Shown: positions 7,109-15,179 of the stretch, in pieces
How the letters are laid out: each line of letters starts with the position of its first letter
How positions within the stretch are numbered: position 1 is the stretch's first letter
Assembly: GCF_007828865.1 (NCBI RefSeq)
Contig: NZ_VIVK01000001.1
Span: forward strand, 6,324,001-6,388,000
From: Kribbella amoyensis
GTDB taxonomy: Bacteria > Actinomycetota > Actinomycetes > Propionibacteriales > Kribbellaceae
Direction: 5' to 3'
Length of the DNA: 64,000 bases
Notes under the pieces: generated by a model
The model's database searches: none
What the model was told of the DNA's origin: nothing
What the model saw: the letters and a program-made list of their open reading frames with translations, nothing else
Program-made: the position numbers and the translations under genes

Positions 7109-8305
7109 CTAGGTGGCGTGCAGGAGGCCCATCCGGTCGGCCAGGCTCCGCAGTTCCCGGCCGCCGGCATCGCGACGTGCGCGGAGCAGCATCTCGGTGA
7201 CGATCTCCCGAGCCCAGACGTTGTGCCGGGCGCGGGTCGCCCCGAGCTTCTCCGCCTTGTGCAGGAGCTGGACGACGTCGCCGTCGTTGCGGCGCAGCCC
7301 GTGCAGGGCGCGCGCGTTGTCGATGTAGAAGCGGAGCTTTCGCGTCTTCGAGGGGATGTCCTTCGGATCGACGAGGGCGGCAACCTCGGCGGCTTTTACG
7401 TGGTCGCCGGCCTCGAGCGCCATGGACAGCCGCCAGAGGTTGACGTTGGAGCGGGAGAAATTCAGCCAGAAGGCGTTGGTCGTCTCGATCTTCTCGGACA
7501 GCTCGCGCGCCTCCTCGATCGCGTCTGCTGGGTCATCGCCGCCGAGCGATGAGCAGAAGGCGGCGGTGAGGATGTTCTGGGCGTAGATCTCGATGGCGGG
7601 TGCCGAGTCGAGCGTCAATAGGGACGCGGCGTTCCGGGCGATGGCGTCGGCGCGTTCGTACGCTCCGAGCCCGACGAGGGCCTGCGCACGGGCGTAGTCG
7701 GCCGCGGCGATGTAGATCGGGTCCTCGAGGAGCTGGGCGGCCTGGTGGCCGCGCTCGGCGGCGACCCAGGCGAGGTCGACGGCGCCGAGGTTCTTCAGGA
7801 AGTGCGCGGTGGAGTTGGTCGCCTGGACGAGCGACTGCAGCGCGGGGCGCCGGTCGTTGGTGTCGGCTGTTGCTGTGGCATGCAGGTCGGTGAGTAGTGG
7901 CGGTAGGCCGCGGCCGACGACAGTGTCTTGGCAGTTGATCCTGGCTTCGGCCAGGCGCTGGGTTTCGAGGGCGAGTTCCTCGACGGGGCGCTTGGACTGG
8001 CCGTGGGGCAGGTCGAGGGTGGTGGCCATCAGGGCGATGCGGATGTCGGGGATCGCGGCGTGCGCGTCGCTGTTGGCGCGGTCGGCGATGAAGTGGTCGC
8101 CGGTGAGGTCGACGACGCTGACTCGGAGCGCGTCGGCGAGTGCCTTGATGGTGGCTCGTCGTTCGAGGTTGGTCGTGCCGTTCTCGATCTTGGACAGGTA
8201 CCCCTTCGACATCCCGGCCTGGCCGGCGAGGGCGTCGAGGGTCATGCCGCGCCACTTGCGCAGGCGGCGGATCTCGGCACCGATCCGGTCAGAGTCGTTG
8301 TCCAT
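7109..8305 (-). CDS. XRE-family transcriptional regulator with TPR-like C-terminus
   Basis: A 398-residue protein. Residues about 8-65 form an XRE/Cro helix-turn-helix (RLRKWRGMTLDALAGQAGMS, KGYLSKIENG, ATIKALADALRVSV). The rest is alpha-helical, with repeated Ala-rich helix pairs resembling tetratricopeptide repeats (DLAWVAAERGHQAAQLLED, IYIAAADYARAQALVGLGAY, RADAIARNAASLL), the architecture of many actinomycete XRE proteins that sense a peptide or small ligand. It is divergent from a small ORF at 8375, and a 17-bp palindrome sits between the two starts, so autoregulation is likely. It is the only recognisable protein in the block bounded by the 21-bp repeats. Role inferred: repressor or master switch of the element. 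Confidence 0.85.
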   Translation of the reverse strand: MDNDSDRIGAEIRRLRKWRGMTLDALAGQAGMSKGYLSKIENGTTNLERRATIKALADALRVSVVDLTGDHFIADRANSDAHAAIPDIRIALMATTLDLPHGQSKRPVEELALETQRLAEARINCQDTVVGRGLPPLLTDLHATATADTNDRRPALQSLVQATNSTAHFLKNLGAVDLAWVAAERGHQAAQLLEDPIYIAAADYARAQALVGLGAYERADAIARNAASLLTLDSAPAIEIYAQNILTAAFCSSLGGDDPADAIEEARELSEKIETTNAFWLNFSRSNVNLWRLSMALEAGDHVKAAEVAALVDPKDIPSKTRKLRFYIDNARALHGLRRNDGDVVQLLHKAEKLGATRARHNVWAREIVTEMLLRARRDAGGRELRSLADRMGLLHAT

Positions 8306-8325
8306 GCAGATGACGGTACAGGCGG

Positions 8326-8342
8326 GTTTCCTTGGAGGAAAC
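8326..8342. promoter_or_regulatory. Palindromic operator between XRE gene and divergent small ORF
   Basis: GTTTCCT-TGG-AGGAAAC is a perfect 7-3-7 palindrome 20 bp upstream of the XRE start codon and 32 bp upstream of the small ORF at 8375. Its position suits binding by the XRE protein to control both divergent promoters. Confidence 0.6.
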
Positions 8343-8374
8343 TTAGCGCCCGAGATCCGGTCTAGCTTTCCAGC

Positions 8375-8582
8375 ATGGACGAATACCGACCGTCACGGAA
8401 CGCGATCCTGGCCGCCACCGAGGCCCTGAACGAAGACGAGCTCACCAGTTCCCCGGCCGATGAGGCCGCGGCCCGTGGGTACGCCGCTGCGATGTACCAG
8501 CGCTACCCAGCGCTTGCGTATCACGAACGATCCCGTCTCCGGGGAGACGCCCGAGCTGCGCCGGATGCCCGGCGAGCGGTAG
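8375..8582 (+). pseudogene. Small hypothetical protein with apparent frameshift (about 68 aa if joined)
   Basis: The frame opening at the ATG at 8375 reads MDEYRPSRNAILAATEALNE, and then ADEAAARGYAAAMYQRYPAL, which looks like real coding sequence, until about 8516. After that the same frame turns Arg-rich and unconvincing. The next frame continues naturally as RITNDPVSGETPELRRMPGER and stops at 8582. Removing one G near 8516 would join the two into a compact protein. An alternative is a separate 40-residue ORF starting at the ATG at 8460. It is divergent from the XRE regulator and shares its operator region. No family is recognised. The indel may be real decay or a sequence error. Confidence 0.45.
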
Positions 8583-8612
8583 TGGGTTTCGGACACGGCG
8601 GTCGCCTAAGCC

Positions 8613-8681
8613 GGCCAGGGCAGCGGTTAACACCCCGAGCGCGCAGGACGGTGCGCGCCTCCCCTGTCCGCTGCCCTGGCC
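8613..8681. repeat. Large nested inverted repeat between two small ORFs
   Basis: GGCCAGGGCAGCGG (8613-8626) is perfectly complementary to CCGCTGCCCTGGCC (8668-8681). Inside the loop a second hairpin forms from GCGCGC pairs (8639-8644 with 8653-8658). The structure lies 30 bp after the stop at 8582 and ends 69 bp before the next start. It may be a terminator or a protein-binding structure of the element; there is no T tract. Confidence 0.6.
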
Positions 8682-8749
8682 GTTCCAAGCAGGCGGTCCC
8701 TCGCGTACCGGGCGGGGCCGCCGCTGTTCACCGCGAGAAAGAACGAACG

Positions 8750-8971
8750 ATGGCCGTGACCACGGGGAGCGAGAGCAGGATGGGGTTCGAGTGGAGCGGC
8801 CGGGTGGCCGAGGATCCGCCGGAGCTGGAGCGGGACGCCCGCGACTGGCCGATCCTGCACCCGGCGTGCGGGGTACTGAATCCGGCCAACCGGCACGCTT
8901 GCGTCCTCGGTGACCATCAGGGCTTCCACCGCGACGACACCGGCATGCGCTGGTTGGACAACGGTCTCTGA
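8750..8971 (+). CDS. Small Cys/His protein, hypothetical
   Basis: A 73-residue protein from the ATG at 8750. The N-terminal half is acidic (WSGRVAEDPPELERDARDWP). The C-terminal half holds a spaced Cys/His pattern, HPACGVLNPANRHACVLGD followed by HQGFHRDDTGMRWLDNG, which resembles the C..H..C..GH..H....W pattern of small actinobacterial and phage proteins thought to bind zinc. No homologue is named here. It lies inside the repeat-bounded block, downstream of the large inverted repeat, and reads in the same direction as the ORF at 8375. Confidence 0.6.
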   Translation: MAVTTGSESRMGFEWSGRVAEDPPELERDARDWPILHPACGVLNPANRHACVLGDHQGFHRDDTGMRWLDNGL

Positions 8972-9024
8972 CGCGTTCGGCTCGTCATGACAGAGGACGA
9001 CCCCAGACCGGTGCCGACCAACCT

Positions 9025-9321
9025 GTGTCTCGATCGAGGCACAGGCGACAGGCCAGCGGACGAGGAGTCAAGCTGCCGGAGAAGGTGCGGCGGCGAACGC
9101 TGGTGCTTGCCTCGGGTCAGGTCGTCGAGACCCGCCCCGACGATGATATCGATCGTCGAGATGAGCCGACACCACGCGACGGGCACGTGTTCCGAACGAG
9201 CCGGGGCGGCGAGGTCCGCCCCGGCACATCTATCCACGCCTGGCATCTGGCAGTCCGCTGCCTGACAGAACATGGACGGAACAGGGCCGCGCTTACAGGC
9301 GGATCGACTTCTTGTTCATGA
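9025..9321 (+). CDS. Doubtful small ORF at the element boundary
   Basis: From a GTG at 9025, this frame encodes a 98-residue Arg-rich peptide containing VKLPEKVRRRTLVLASGQVV and GHVFRTSRGGEVRPGTSIHA, which reads like coding sequence in the middle part. Its end runs through the 21-bp repeat into the aldehyde dehydrogenase gene on the other strand, so the C-terminus cannot be native. An overlapping frame from 8987 (MTEDDPRPVPTNLC) is a rival. The stretch 8972-9292 may be a decayed gene. Confidence 0.25.
   Translation: MSRSRHRRQASGRGVKLPEKVRRRTLVLASGQVVETRPDDDIDRRDEPTPRDGHVFRTSRGGEVRPGTSIHAWHLAVRCLTEHGRNRAALTGGSTSCS
9274..9284 (+). repeat. Candidate arm-type repeat, right
   Basis: GGACGGAACAG, identical to 7041-7051 and again 15 bp from the 21-bp core on its inner side. 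A similar TGACAGAACA lies just before it at 9263-9272. Confidence 0.35.
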
Positions 9322-10651
9322 ACTCCTCGATCCCTGCCGGGCCGAGCTCGCGACCGAGGCCGGACCGCTTGATCCCGCCGAACGGCAGATCGGCCTGGGA
9401 TCCGCCCGCCGAGTTCAGGTACACCATCCCGGCCTCCAGTTGCCGCGCCACCCGCTGGTTGCGAAGCGGGTCGGTCCCGAACACGCTCGCCCCCAGCCCG
9501 AACGGCGAGTCGTTCGCGATCCGGATCGCGTCCTGCTCGGTCTCGGCCCGGAACACCACGACGACCGGCCCGAAGATCTCCTCGGTGTACGCGTCCATCG
9601 CGGGCGTCACGTCGGTCAGCACCGTCGCCTCCAGGTACGCCCCGGGGCCGACCCGCCGTCCACCGGCGCGGAGCGTCGCGCCTTGCTCGACCGCCTTCGC
9701 GATCTGACCGGCGACCTCGTCGGCGGCCGCCACCGACGCGAGCGGCGGCAACGTGGTCCGCGGATCCGCCGGGTCGCCCGGCACGTAGTACTCCGCGACG
9801 CGCTTGGTCAGCCGGTCGACGAACTCGTCGTAGATCTCGCCGAGCACGATCATCCGTTTCGGCGCGTTGCAGGACTGGCCGCAGTTGCGCATCCGCGCGG
9901 TCGCCGTGGCCTTGACGGTCTCGTCCATGTCGTCGGTGTCGAGCACGATCAGCGGATCCGAGCCGCCGAGTTCGAGCACCGAGCGCTTCAGATTCTTGCC
10001 GGCCTCGGCGGCGACCGAGATCCCGGCCTGCTCGCTACCGGTCAGCGAGACCCCGGCGATCCGCGGATCGGCGAGCATCCACGGGATCTGCCGGCTGGAC
10101 GCGAACACGTTCACGTACACGTCGTCCGGGACCCCGGCCGCGCGCAGGACGTCCTCGATCGCGGCCGCCGAGCGCGGGCAGATCGACGCGTGCTTGAGGA
10201 CGATCGTGTTGCCCAGTACCAGGTTCGGCGCGACGAAGCGGGCGACCTGGTAGCAGGGGAAGTTCCACGGCATCACGCCGAGCAGCGCCCCGATCGGCTC
10301 CTTGCTGATCAGCGCCTCGCCGCCCTTGATCGCCAACGGTTCGTCGGCCAGCAGGGTGGGTCCTTGTTCCGCGTAGTACCGGAAGATGTCGACCACGACC
10401 CCGATCTCGCCGCGGCCCTCGTTGATCCGCTTGCCCATCTCCAGCGTCATGATCGCGGCCAGCTCGTCCGTGCGTTCGGCGAACAACTCCGCCGCCCGGG
10501 CCACGATCGCGGCCCGTTCCCCGACCGGCCGCCGGCGCCAGGCCTCGTACCCCTGGTGCGCCCGCGTGATCGCGGCGCGCACCTCCTCGTCGGTCGCGTT
10601 GCCGACCTGCTCGATCAGTTCACCCGTCGCCGGGTCTGTGACTGCGTACAT
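9293..10651 (-). CDS. NAD(P)-dependent aldehyde dehydrogenase (succinate-semialdehyde type)
   Basis: A 452-residue cytoplasmic enzyme of the ALDH superfamily, closest in look to succinate-semialdehyde dehydrogenases of the short (about 455-residue) branch. Visible motifs are the cofactor-binding MPWNFPCYQVAR (127-138), the VSLTGSEQAG turn, the general-base glutamate in LELGGSDP (Glu227) and the catalytic cysteine in NCGQSCNAPKR (Cys261). The C-terminus FMNKKSIRL is typical of the family. It would oxidise an aldehyde such as succinic semialdehyde to the acid. Its last codons overlap the 21-bp repeat also found at 7005-7025, so the present 3' end may have been supplied by an integrated element. 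It is divergent from the beta-like gene. Confidence 0.88.
   Translation of the reverse strand: MYAVTDPATGELIEQVGNATDEEVRAAITRAHQGYEAWRRRPVGERAAIVARAAELFAERTDELAAIMTLEMGKRINEGRGEIGVVVDIFRYYAEQGPTLLADEPLAIKGGEALISKEPIGALLGVMPWNFPCYQVARFVAPNLVLGNTIVLKHASICPRSAAAIEDVLRAAGVPDDVYVNVFASSRQIPWMLADPRIAGVSLTGSEQAGISVAAEAGKNLKRSVLELGGSDPLIVLDTDDMDETVKATATARMRNCGQSCNAPKRMIVLGEIYDEFVDRLTKRVAEYYVPGDPADPRTTLPPLASVAAADEVAGQIAKAVEQGATLRAGGRRVGPGAYLEATVLTDVTPAMDAYTEEIFGPVVVVFRAETEQDAIRIANDSPFGLGASVFGTDPLRNQRVARQLEAGMVYLNSAGGSQADLPFGGIKRSGLGRELGPAGIEEFMNKKSIRL
9300..9320. repeat. Candidate att site, gene-proximal copy (21-bp direct repeat)
   Basis: Identical to 7005-7025 and overlapping codons for MNKKSIR at the 3' end of the aldehyde dehydrogenase gene. 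The gene stays intact, as expected if an attP-borne copy rebuilt the 3' end after integration. Confidence 0.6.
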
Positions 10652-10708
10652 GGCGGACGAGTCCTCCGTTCTCTACGACAGTGCGCAAGAGCAAAGGCTA
10701 ACCGCTGA

Positions 10709-10727
10709 AGTACATACTGTATACACT
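10709..10727. promoter_or_regulatory. AT-rich pseudo-palindrome between divergent ALDH and beta-like genes
   Basis: AGT-AC-ATAC-T-GTAT-AC-ACT is a 19-bp pseudo-palindrome, unusually AT-rich for this sequence. It lies 58 bp from the ALDH start and about 100 bp from the beta-like start. It is a candidate operator, for example for a GntR-type protein. Confidence 0.45.
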
Positions 10728-10825
10728 GATCTCATCCTCCGGGGTTCGGGCTCCCGTGTCGCCTGCGAGGTGAAGCATGCTCGCTTACCGTGGAAGACAG
10801 GTGACGGTGGGTGATGGGAGGCGCG

Positions 10826-11872
10826 ATGACGCGACCGGGTGTCTTCCGGAGCCTGGTCGCGCTGCGGGCCAAGCTCGGCGAACTCACCGCCCTGCAGGAG
10901 TTCGATCGCGCCGACCTCGTCCAGCCGTTGCTCAGCCTCGACCACGAAACGGGCGCGTCCACCGAGCGGCTGCTCGAGCGCGTCGTGACGGCGACCCGGA
11001 AGTTGCACGACCGCGGCCGGCTGGTGATGCTCGACGCGACCGGTATGGCGGCGGCTCCTGGTCTCGCGGGTGGCCCGGCCGCGTTGCTGGCGGAGCTCGC
11101 CGATCGGCTGCACTTCCCGGCGACCTTGATGGACGGACCGGTGCCGTTCATCCCCGTGGTCGACACCGCGGCCGATGACCTCCAACTGCTGCGAATCGGC
11201 CGCCTGGCTGAGGAAATGGGCGTCGGGTGCGCGCTGCGGATCCGGCACGGCCCGGTGACCACGCAGGAGATGGACGTCCTGCTCGAACGCCTCGCCACGT
11301 CACCGCGCAACCTCGACGTCGTCGTCGACCTGGCTTACGTCCGGACCGTCGACGCCCGCCGGGTCGAGCTGATCGCCCGGCTCGTCGACCTGCTCGAGGA
11401 CTGCGCGGACTTCCGCTCGATCACGTTGCTGGCCGGGTCGATCCCGAAGTCGCTGGACCGGGTGGACCAATGGGAGCAGCCACGGTTCGAGGAACGCCTG
11501 TGGCACGAGGTGGTCCGGGCCGGTGCGACGCGGCTCCGGTTCGGCGACTACGGCGTCGTGCATCCGATCGCGGCCCCGGGCTTCCGGCGCAGCAGGCACA
11601 TCAGCGTGAAGTACTCGTGCGCCGACCACTGGCTGTACGTGCGGGAGCCGATCGCCGACCCCGACGCGGACGAGGCCCGGGCCCGGACCGTTCAGGCCGT
11701 GTGCCGGCACCTGGTCGACTCGGGCAGCTTCTCGGGACCGCAGTTCTCCTGGGGCGATCGGCAGTTCGCGACGGCGGCGGGCGGCACCCTGGACGGGCTC
11801 GGCTCGACGACCAAGCCGGTCGCCTTCGCCACCTCCCACCACCTGGCGTACCTCGTCTCGACGGCCGCCTGA
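10826..11872 (+). CDS. Beta family protein (phage T4 beta-like)
   Basis: A 348-residue protein. The opening GVFRSLVALRAKLGELTALQ and the following VQPLLSLD match the start of the beta-protein family named after phage T4 (Y-P-L-K-GE-AL, then a P-L/I strand). Further blocks such as ATLMDGPVPFIPVVD, NLDVVVDLAYVR, SITLLAGSIPKSL and LRFGDYGVVHP follow the family's TIM-barrel-like strand spacing. The ATG at 10826 is preferred because GGGAGG lies 4 bp upstream; an ATG at 10811 is in frame. In bacteria such proteins are often found near prophages or defence genes, which fits the element next door, but the molecular function is not established. Confidence 0.7.
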   Translation: MTRPGVFRSLVALRAKLGELTALQEFDRADLVQPLLSLDHETGASTERLLERVVTATRKLHDRGRLVMLDATGMAAAPGLAGGPAALLAELADRLHFPATLMDGPVPFIPVVDTAADDLQLLRIGRLAEEMGVGCALRIRHGPVTTQEMDVLLERLATSPRNLDVVVDLAYVRTVDARRVELIARLVDLLEDCADFRSITLLAGSIPKSLDRVDQWEQPRFEERLWHEVVRAGATRLRFGDYGVVHPIAAPGFRRSRHISVKYSCADHWLYVREPIADPDADEARARTVQAVCRHLVDSGSFSGPQFSWGDRQFATAAGGTLDGLGSTTKPVAFATSHHLAYLVSTAA

Positions 11873-12802
11873 CTACTCGCGTTCGTGCACGACAGCGACC
11901 GGGCGTACCGCGTGATGGAGCACCCCACGAGCCGTCGAGCCCAGCAGGAACTGGGAGGTACGGCTACGCAGCCGGCCGCCGACGGTGAGGAGTTGGGCGT
12001 CCAAGGCTTCGCTGGTGTCGACGAGACCGGCGACCGGATGCCCCTGCACCAGGTGATGGCGAACCACGAGGCCGGGCCGTCGACCCGGGCGGCGCCTCTT
12101 CATCCACTCGTCGGCCAACTCGCGGCCACGGGCGTCGGCCATACCGTGCCAGGTGTCGATGTCCTCGGCAGTGACCGGGCTGTCCGCGTCGATCACCCAG
12201 GGCACATCCCAGGCCAGCACGAGGATCAGGGGTACTCCGTAGGCCGCGGCGTGGTCCGCGGCGAACTCGATCGCGGCGTCGCTCTGGCCGGCCTCGATCC
12301 AGTCCACGCCGACCAGGACCGGGCCCTCACGGTGCACCTGCTGGTCCCAGCCGTTCGGGACCACGACGACCGGACCGCGGCCGCGGTTCGCGACGGCGTC
12401 CGAGGTCGAGCCGATCAGCAGGTCCTTGAAGACGCCGTGACCGCGACGGCCGACGACGACCATCAGCGCGGACCCGCTCTCGTCGATCAGCCGCTCCGCC
12501 GGTTCGCCGACGCGCAGATCCACGTCCAGGTCGAGCTCGGTCGCCGTCTCGGCCAGGTACGCGCGGACCTGGTCGACCAGTCTGCCGGCCGCCTCGTCCA
12601 CCTTGACCGGGACGACCGCGACCCCGTCGAACTGCACCGGGCCGTACGCGTCATGGTGGTGTTTCGCCTTGTCGACCAGGTGGATCGCGCGCAACGGCCG
12701 TTGCCGGGCCAGCGCCTCGGCGACCGCCCAGTCCAGCGCGTGAGTGCGCCGCCAGGCCGCGTCGACCCCCACGATGATCAGCGCGGGAACGTCGTCGGAC
12801 AT
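11873..12802 (-). CDS. Universal stress protein, two UspA domains
   Basis: A 309-residue cytoplasmic protein made of two UspA domains. Domain 1 begins PALIIVGVDAAWRRTHALDW and ends with the nucleotide-binding pattern VGRRGHGVFKDLLIGSTSDA, a full G-x2-G-x9-GS motif. Domain 2 begins PVLVGVDWIEAGQSD and ends GGRLRSRTSQFLLGSTARGV, in which the first part of the motif is altered, so only domain 1 looks certain to bind ATP. The ATG at 12802 follows a strong GGGGGAGGAGG ribosome site. Actinobacterial tandem UspA proteins respond to hypoxia, stasis or redox stress. It is convergent with the beta-like gene; the two coding ends abut (11872/11873). Confidence 0.88.
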   Translation of the reverse strand: MSDDVPALIIVGVDAAWRRTHALDWAVAEALARQRPLRAIHLVDKAKHHHDAYGPVQFDGVAVVPVKVDEAAGRLVDQVRAYLAETATELDLDVDLRVGEPAERLIDESGSALMVVVGRRGHGVFKDLLIGSTSDAVANRGRGPVVVVPNGWDQQVHREGPVLVGVDWIEAGQSDAAIEFAADHAAAYGVPLILVLAWDVPWVIDADSPVTAEDIDTWHGMADARGRELADEWMKRRRPGRRPGLVVRHHLVQGHPVAGLVDTSEALDAQLLTVGGRLRSRTSQFLLGSTARGVLHHAVRPVAVVHERE

Positions 12803-12999
12803 CCGGGCCTCCTCCCCCTCCGGTGTCAACCTGGTGCCGATTGTGCTCCTCCGCGCCCCGGCCGCCCATCCCTCACCGCCGGACCGCGCTCCGACAACGA
12901 CGGACAACGCAGGGGAAAACCGTCGCGGCGATCCATGTCGGCGGCGGGCGAAATTGTGCATGCTAACGAGGAAATGCTTGTCCGCCCTTCGTCGATCGG

Positions 13000-15171
13000 A
13001 TGCCGCCCGTGCCCGACCTTCGGAAGTCCCGCCCTGTCCAGCCGACCCACCCTCGTTCCCGGCCGGTGCTCAGGCTGCTGGCCGTCCTCGCCGCCGCGGC
13101 CGTCGCCGGGGTCGCGCTGGCCGCACCCGCTCCGGCCAGCTCCGACGCGGCCGCGCGTCCCGACCCCGCGAACCCCTGGCAGTACGACCACTGGCCCCAA
13201 CAGCAGCCCTGGCAGCAGTCGGGCGACGAGGCCGGTACCCAGCGGACGGTTGCCGCCCAGCCCGGGTTCGGTGCTCCGCTCGATCCGCAGAACTGGGAGA
13301 ACCCGGACCAGATGACCTGGTCCGACTACCGCAAGCCGCCCGGGACGAACTGGGCGGACCCGACGAAGACCGGTTCGACCCGGACGTTCAAGGGCGCCCT
13401 GGTCCTGGTCGACTACCCGAACCAGCCGTTCGTGGTGACCCAGCCGAAGCACTCCACCCCGTTCGGGAACCCGAGTGCCGAGGCGAACAACGTGCCGCGG
13501 GACCAGCTCGCCGCGTTCTACCGCGACTTCCTGAACAAGCCCGGCACGCTGAACCGCGGTCACACCATCCACGAGTACTGGATGGAGGACTCGGGCGGCC
13601 GGTACGGCGTGGACCTCACCGCGTTCGGTCCGTACCAGCTGACCGGCAAGTCGCACGAGTACGCGATGGAGTTCCAGGGCGGGACCGCCTGCCCGGCCGG
13701 GGACAACTGCAACCGCAACATCCGGACCGACGCGCGCGCCGCCTGGGTCGCGGACCAGGGTGACCAGGTCCCGGCCGGGTTCGACTTCGTCTTCTACCTC
13801 AGCGCCGGCCAGGACGAGTCGTCCACCTGGCAGGAGTTCGGGATGATGAAGTTCCCCACCAAACAGGACGTCAGCGACGAATTCGGCCCACCGGACCCGG
13901 CGCTGCCGAACTGGGCGAACACCCGGTACGTCGACTGGACCTCGTGGGCGGCCGGCGCGTCGATCTGGCCGAACGCAGGCGGCGGCTCGTCCACCCAGGC
14001 GGAGAGCTCCGGGATGGCCGTCTTCGCGCACGAACTGAGCCACATCCTCGGGATCGGCGACAACTACAACAACCCGTACGGCGATCCACCGCGCCGGGCG
14101 TACACCGGGATCTGGGAGATGCTCAGCCGCGGCAGCTTCAACGGACCCGGTGGACCGCACAGCCGGTGGATGATCCCGGCCACGGGCGGTGCGTCGATGG
14201 GCGCGCAACACATGCTGCGGAACAAGCTCAAGCTGCAGATGGTGGACGAGCAGAACGTGCTCCGGCTGTCCCGGGAAGCGCTCGCGGACTCCGGTGTCGT
14301 CGTCGCGGACGTGACCGCGCGCGTGGCGCAACCAGGTCCGGCCGGATTGTCCGGGATCAACATCGCCCTCGGCGGCACCGGCGATCTCGCACCGCCTTGC
14401 AGCGTGACCACCGATCCGCTGTGTGACGGACGCGGGTACCAGAACTACACGCTCGAGGTGGTCGACCGGATGGGCACCGACTCGTTCACGCCCGACTCCG
14501 GCGTCCTGCTCGCGAAGACGAAGAACGAGGACCGGGCTCCGTTCGAGTGGGTGATCGACGCGAACCCGCAGGACATCAACATGACCGATTACGTGCTGCC
14601 CGACGGGACGAAGGTACCGATCACGATCGGGGACTACCGGCAGCTGTCGGACGCGCTCTTCCACGCCGGCACGAACTCGGGCAGCGAGTACGAGTACGTC
14701 GACCAGGCGAACCGGCTGCACTTCTACATCACCAACGTGCAGCGTGATCGCAAGGGCATCCTCTCGTACACGGTGGCCGTCCGCTCCCTGGACGGCTCTG
14801 GTCCGGCCAAGCGTGGTGTCCGGGTCACCCCGACGGCCGGCAAGCCCGGGCCGGCGGGCACGTCGACCTGCACCTTCCCGCTCACCAACACCGGCAAGGC
14901 GGCCGCGGCGCAGGGTCAGCACCCGGAGGACGTGAGCAAGTACCTGAAGGGTGACGTGTACCGCCTGACCGCGAAGATCGACGGCCGCGGCTGGTCGGTC
15001 AACCTGCCGAACGCCCTCACCACGGCCGAGGCCGGCGACCGCGTCCCGGTCACCGTCCAGGCCAAGCACGAGACCGCGAGCGCGACCATCGCCCGCGTCA
15101 CCCTGACCGCCACCTCCGAGAGCGACCCGACCAAGAAGTCCACCGCCACCTGCATCACCGTCGCGCGGTAG
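13000..15171 (+). CDS. Secreted M6 family metalloprotease (immune inhibitor A-like)
   Basis: A 723-residue secreted protease. A Sec signal with a hydrophobic stretch (LRLLAVLAAAAVAGVALAAP, residues 24-43) is followed by a Pro/Gln-rich linker. The zinc-binding HELSH (His344-His348) with GIGDNYNNPYG just after it is the M6 HExxH signature; an upstream domain contains GALVLVDYPNQPF and YRDFLNKPG typical of these enzymes. The last 120 residues, from GVRVTPTAGKPGPAGTSTC, form a NEW3-like beta domain that may bind substrate or cell wall. Predicted to degrade extracellular protein. The ATG at 13000 has only a weak ribosome site; GTG at 13009 is possible. It ends at a hairpin terminator. Confidence 0.85.
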   Translation: MPPVPDLRKSRPVQPTHPRSRPVLRLLAVLAAAAVAGVALAAPAPASSDAAARPDPANPWQYDHWPQQQPWQQSGDEAGTQRTVAAQPGFGAPLDPQNWENPDQMTWSDYRKPPGTNWADPTKTGSTRTFKGALVLVDYPNQPFVVTQPKHSTPFGNPSAEANNVPRDQLAAFYRDFLNKPGTLNRGHTIHEYWMEDSGGRYGVDLTAFGPYQLTGKSHEYAMEFQGGTACPAGDNCNRNIRTDARAAWVADQGDQVPAGFDFVFYLSAGQDESSTWQEFGMMKFPTKQDVSDEFGPPDPALPNWANTRYVDWTSWAAGASIWPNAGGGSSTQAESSGMAVFAHELSHILGIGDNYNNPYGDPPRRAYTGIWEMLSRGSFNGPGGPHSRWMIPATGGASMGAQHMLRNKLKLQMVDEQNVLRLSREALADSGVVVADVTARVAQPGPAGLSGINIALGGTGDLAPPCSVTTDPLCDGRGYQNYTLEVVDRMGTDSFTPDSGVLLAKTKNEDRAPFEWVIDANPQDINMTDYVLPDGTKVPITIGDYRQLSDALFHAGTNSGSEYEYVDQANRLHFYITNVQRDRKGILSYTVAVRSLDGSGPAKRGVRVTPTAGKPGPAGTSTCTFPLTNTGKAAAAQGQHPEDVSKYLKGDVYRLTAKIDGRGWSVNLPNALTTAEAGDRVPVTVQAKHETASATIARVTLTATSESDPTKKSTATCITVAR

Positions 15172-15179
15172 ACCGTGCG

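Noticed and set aside
7005..9320. tRNA-type attachment site
   Set aside because: The repeat reads as protein codons, and no cloverleaf can be drawn around either copy.
12826..15069. Minus-strand open frame of 747 codons opposite the M6 protease
   Set aside because: Antisense to HELSH-containing metalloprotease; product is Arg/Val/His-rich without motifs.
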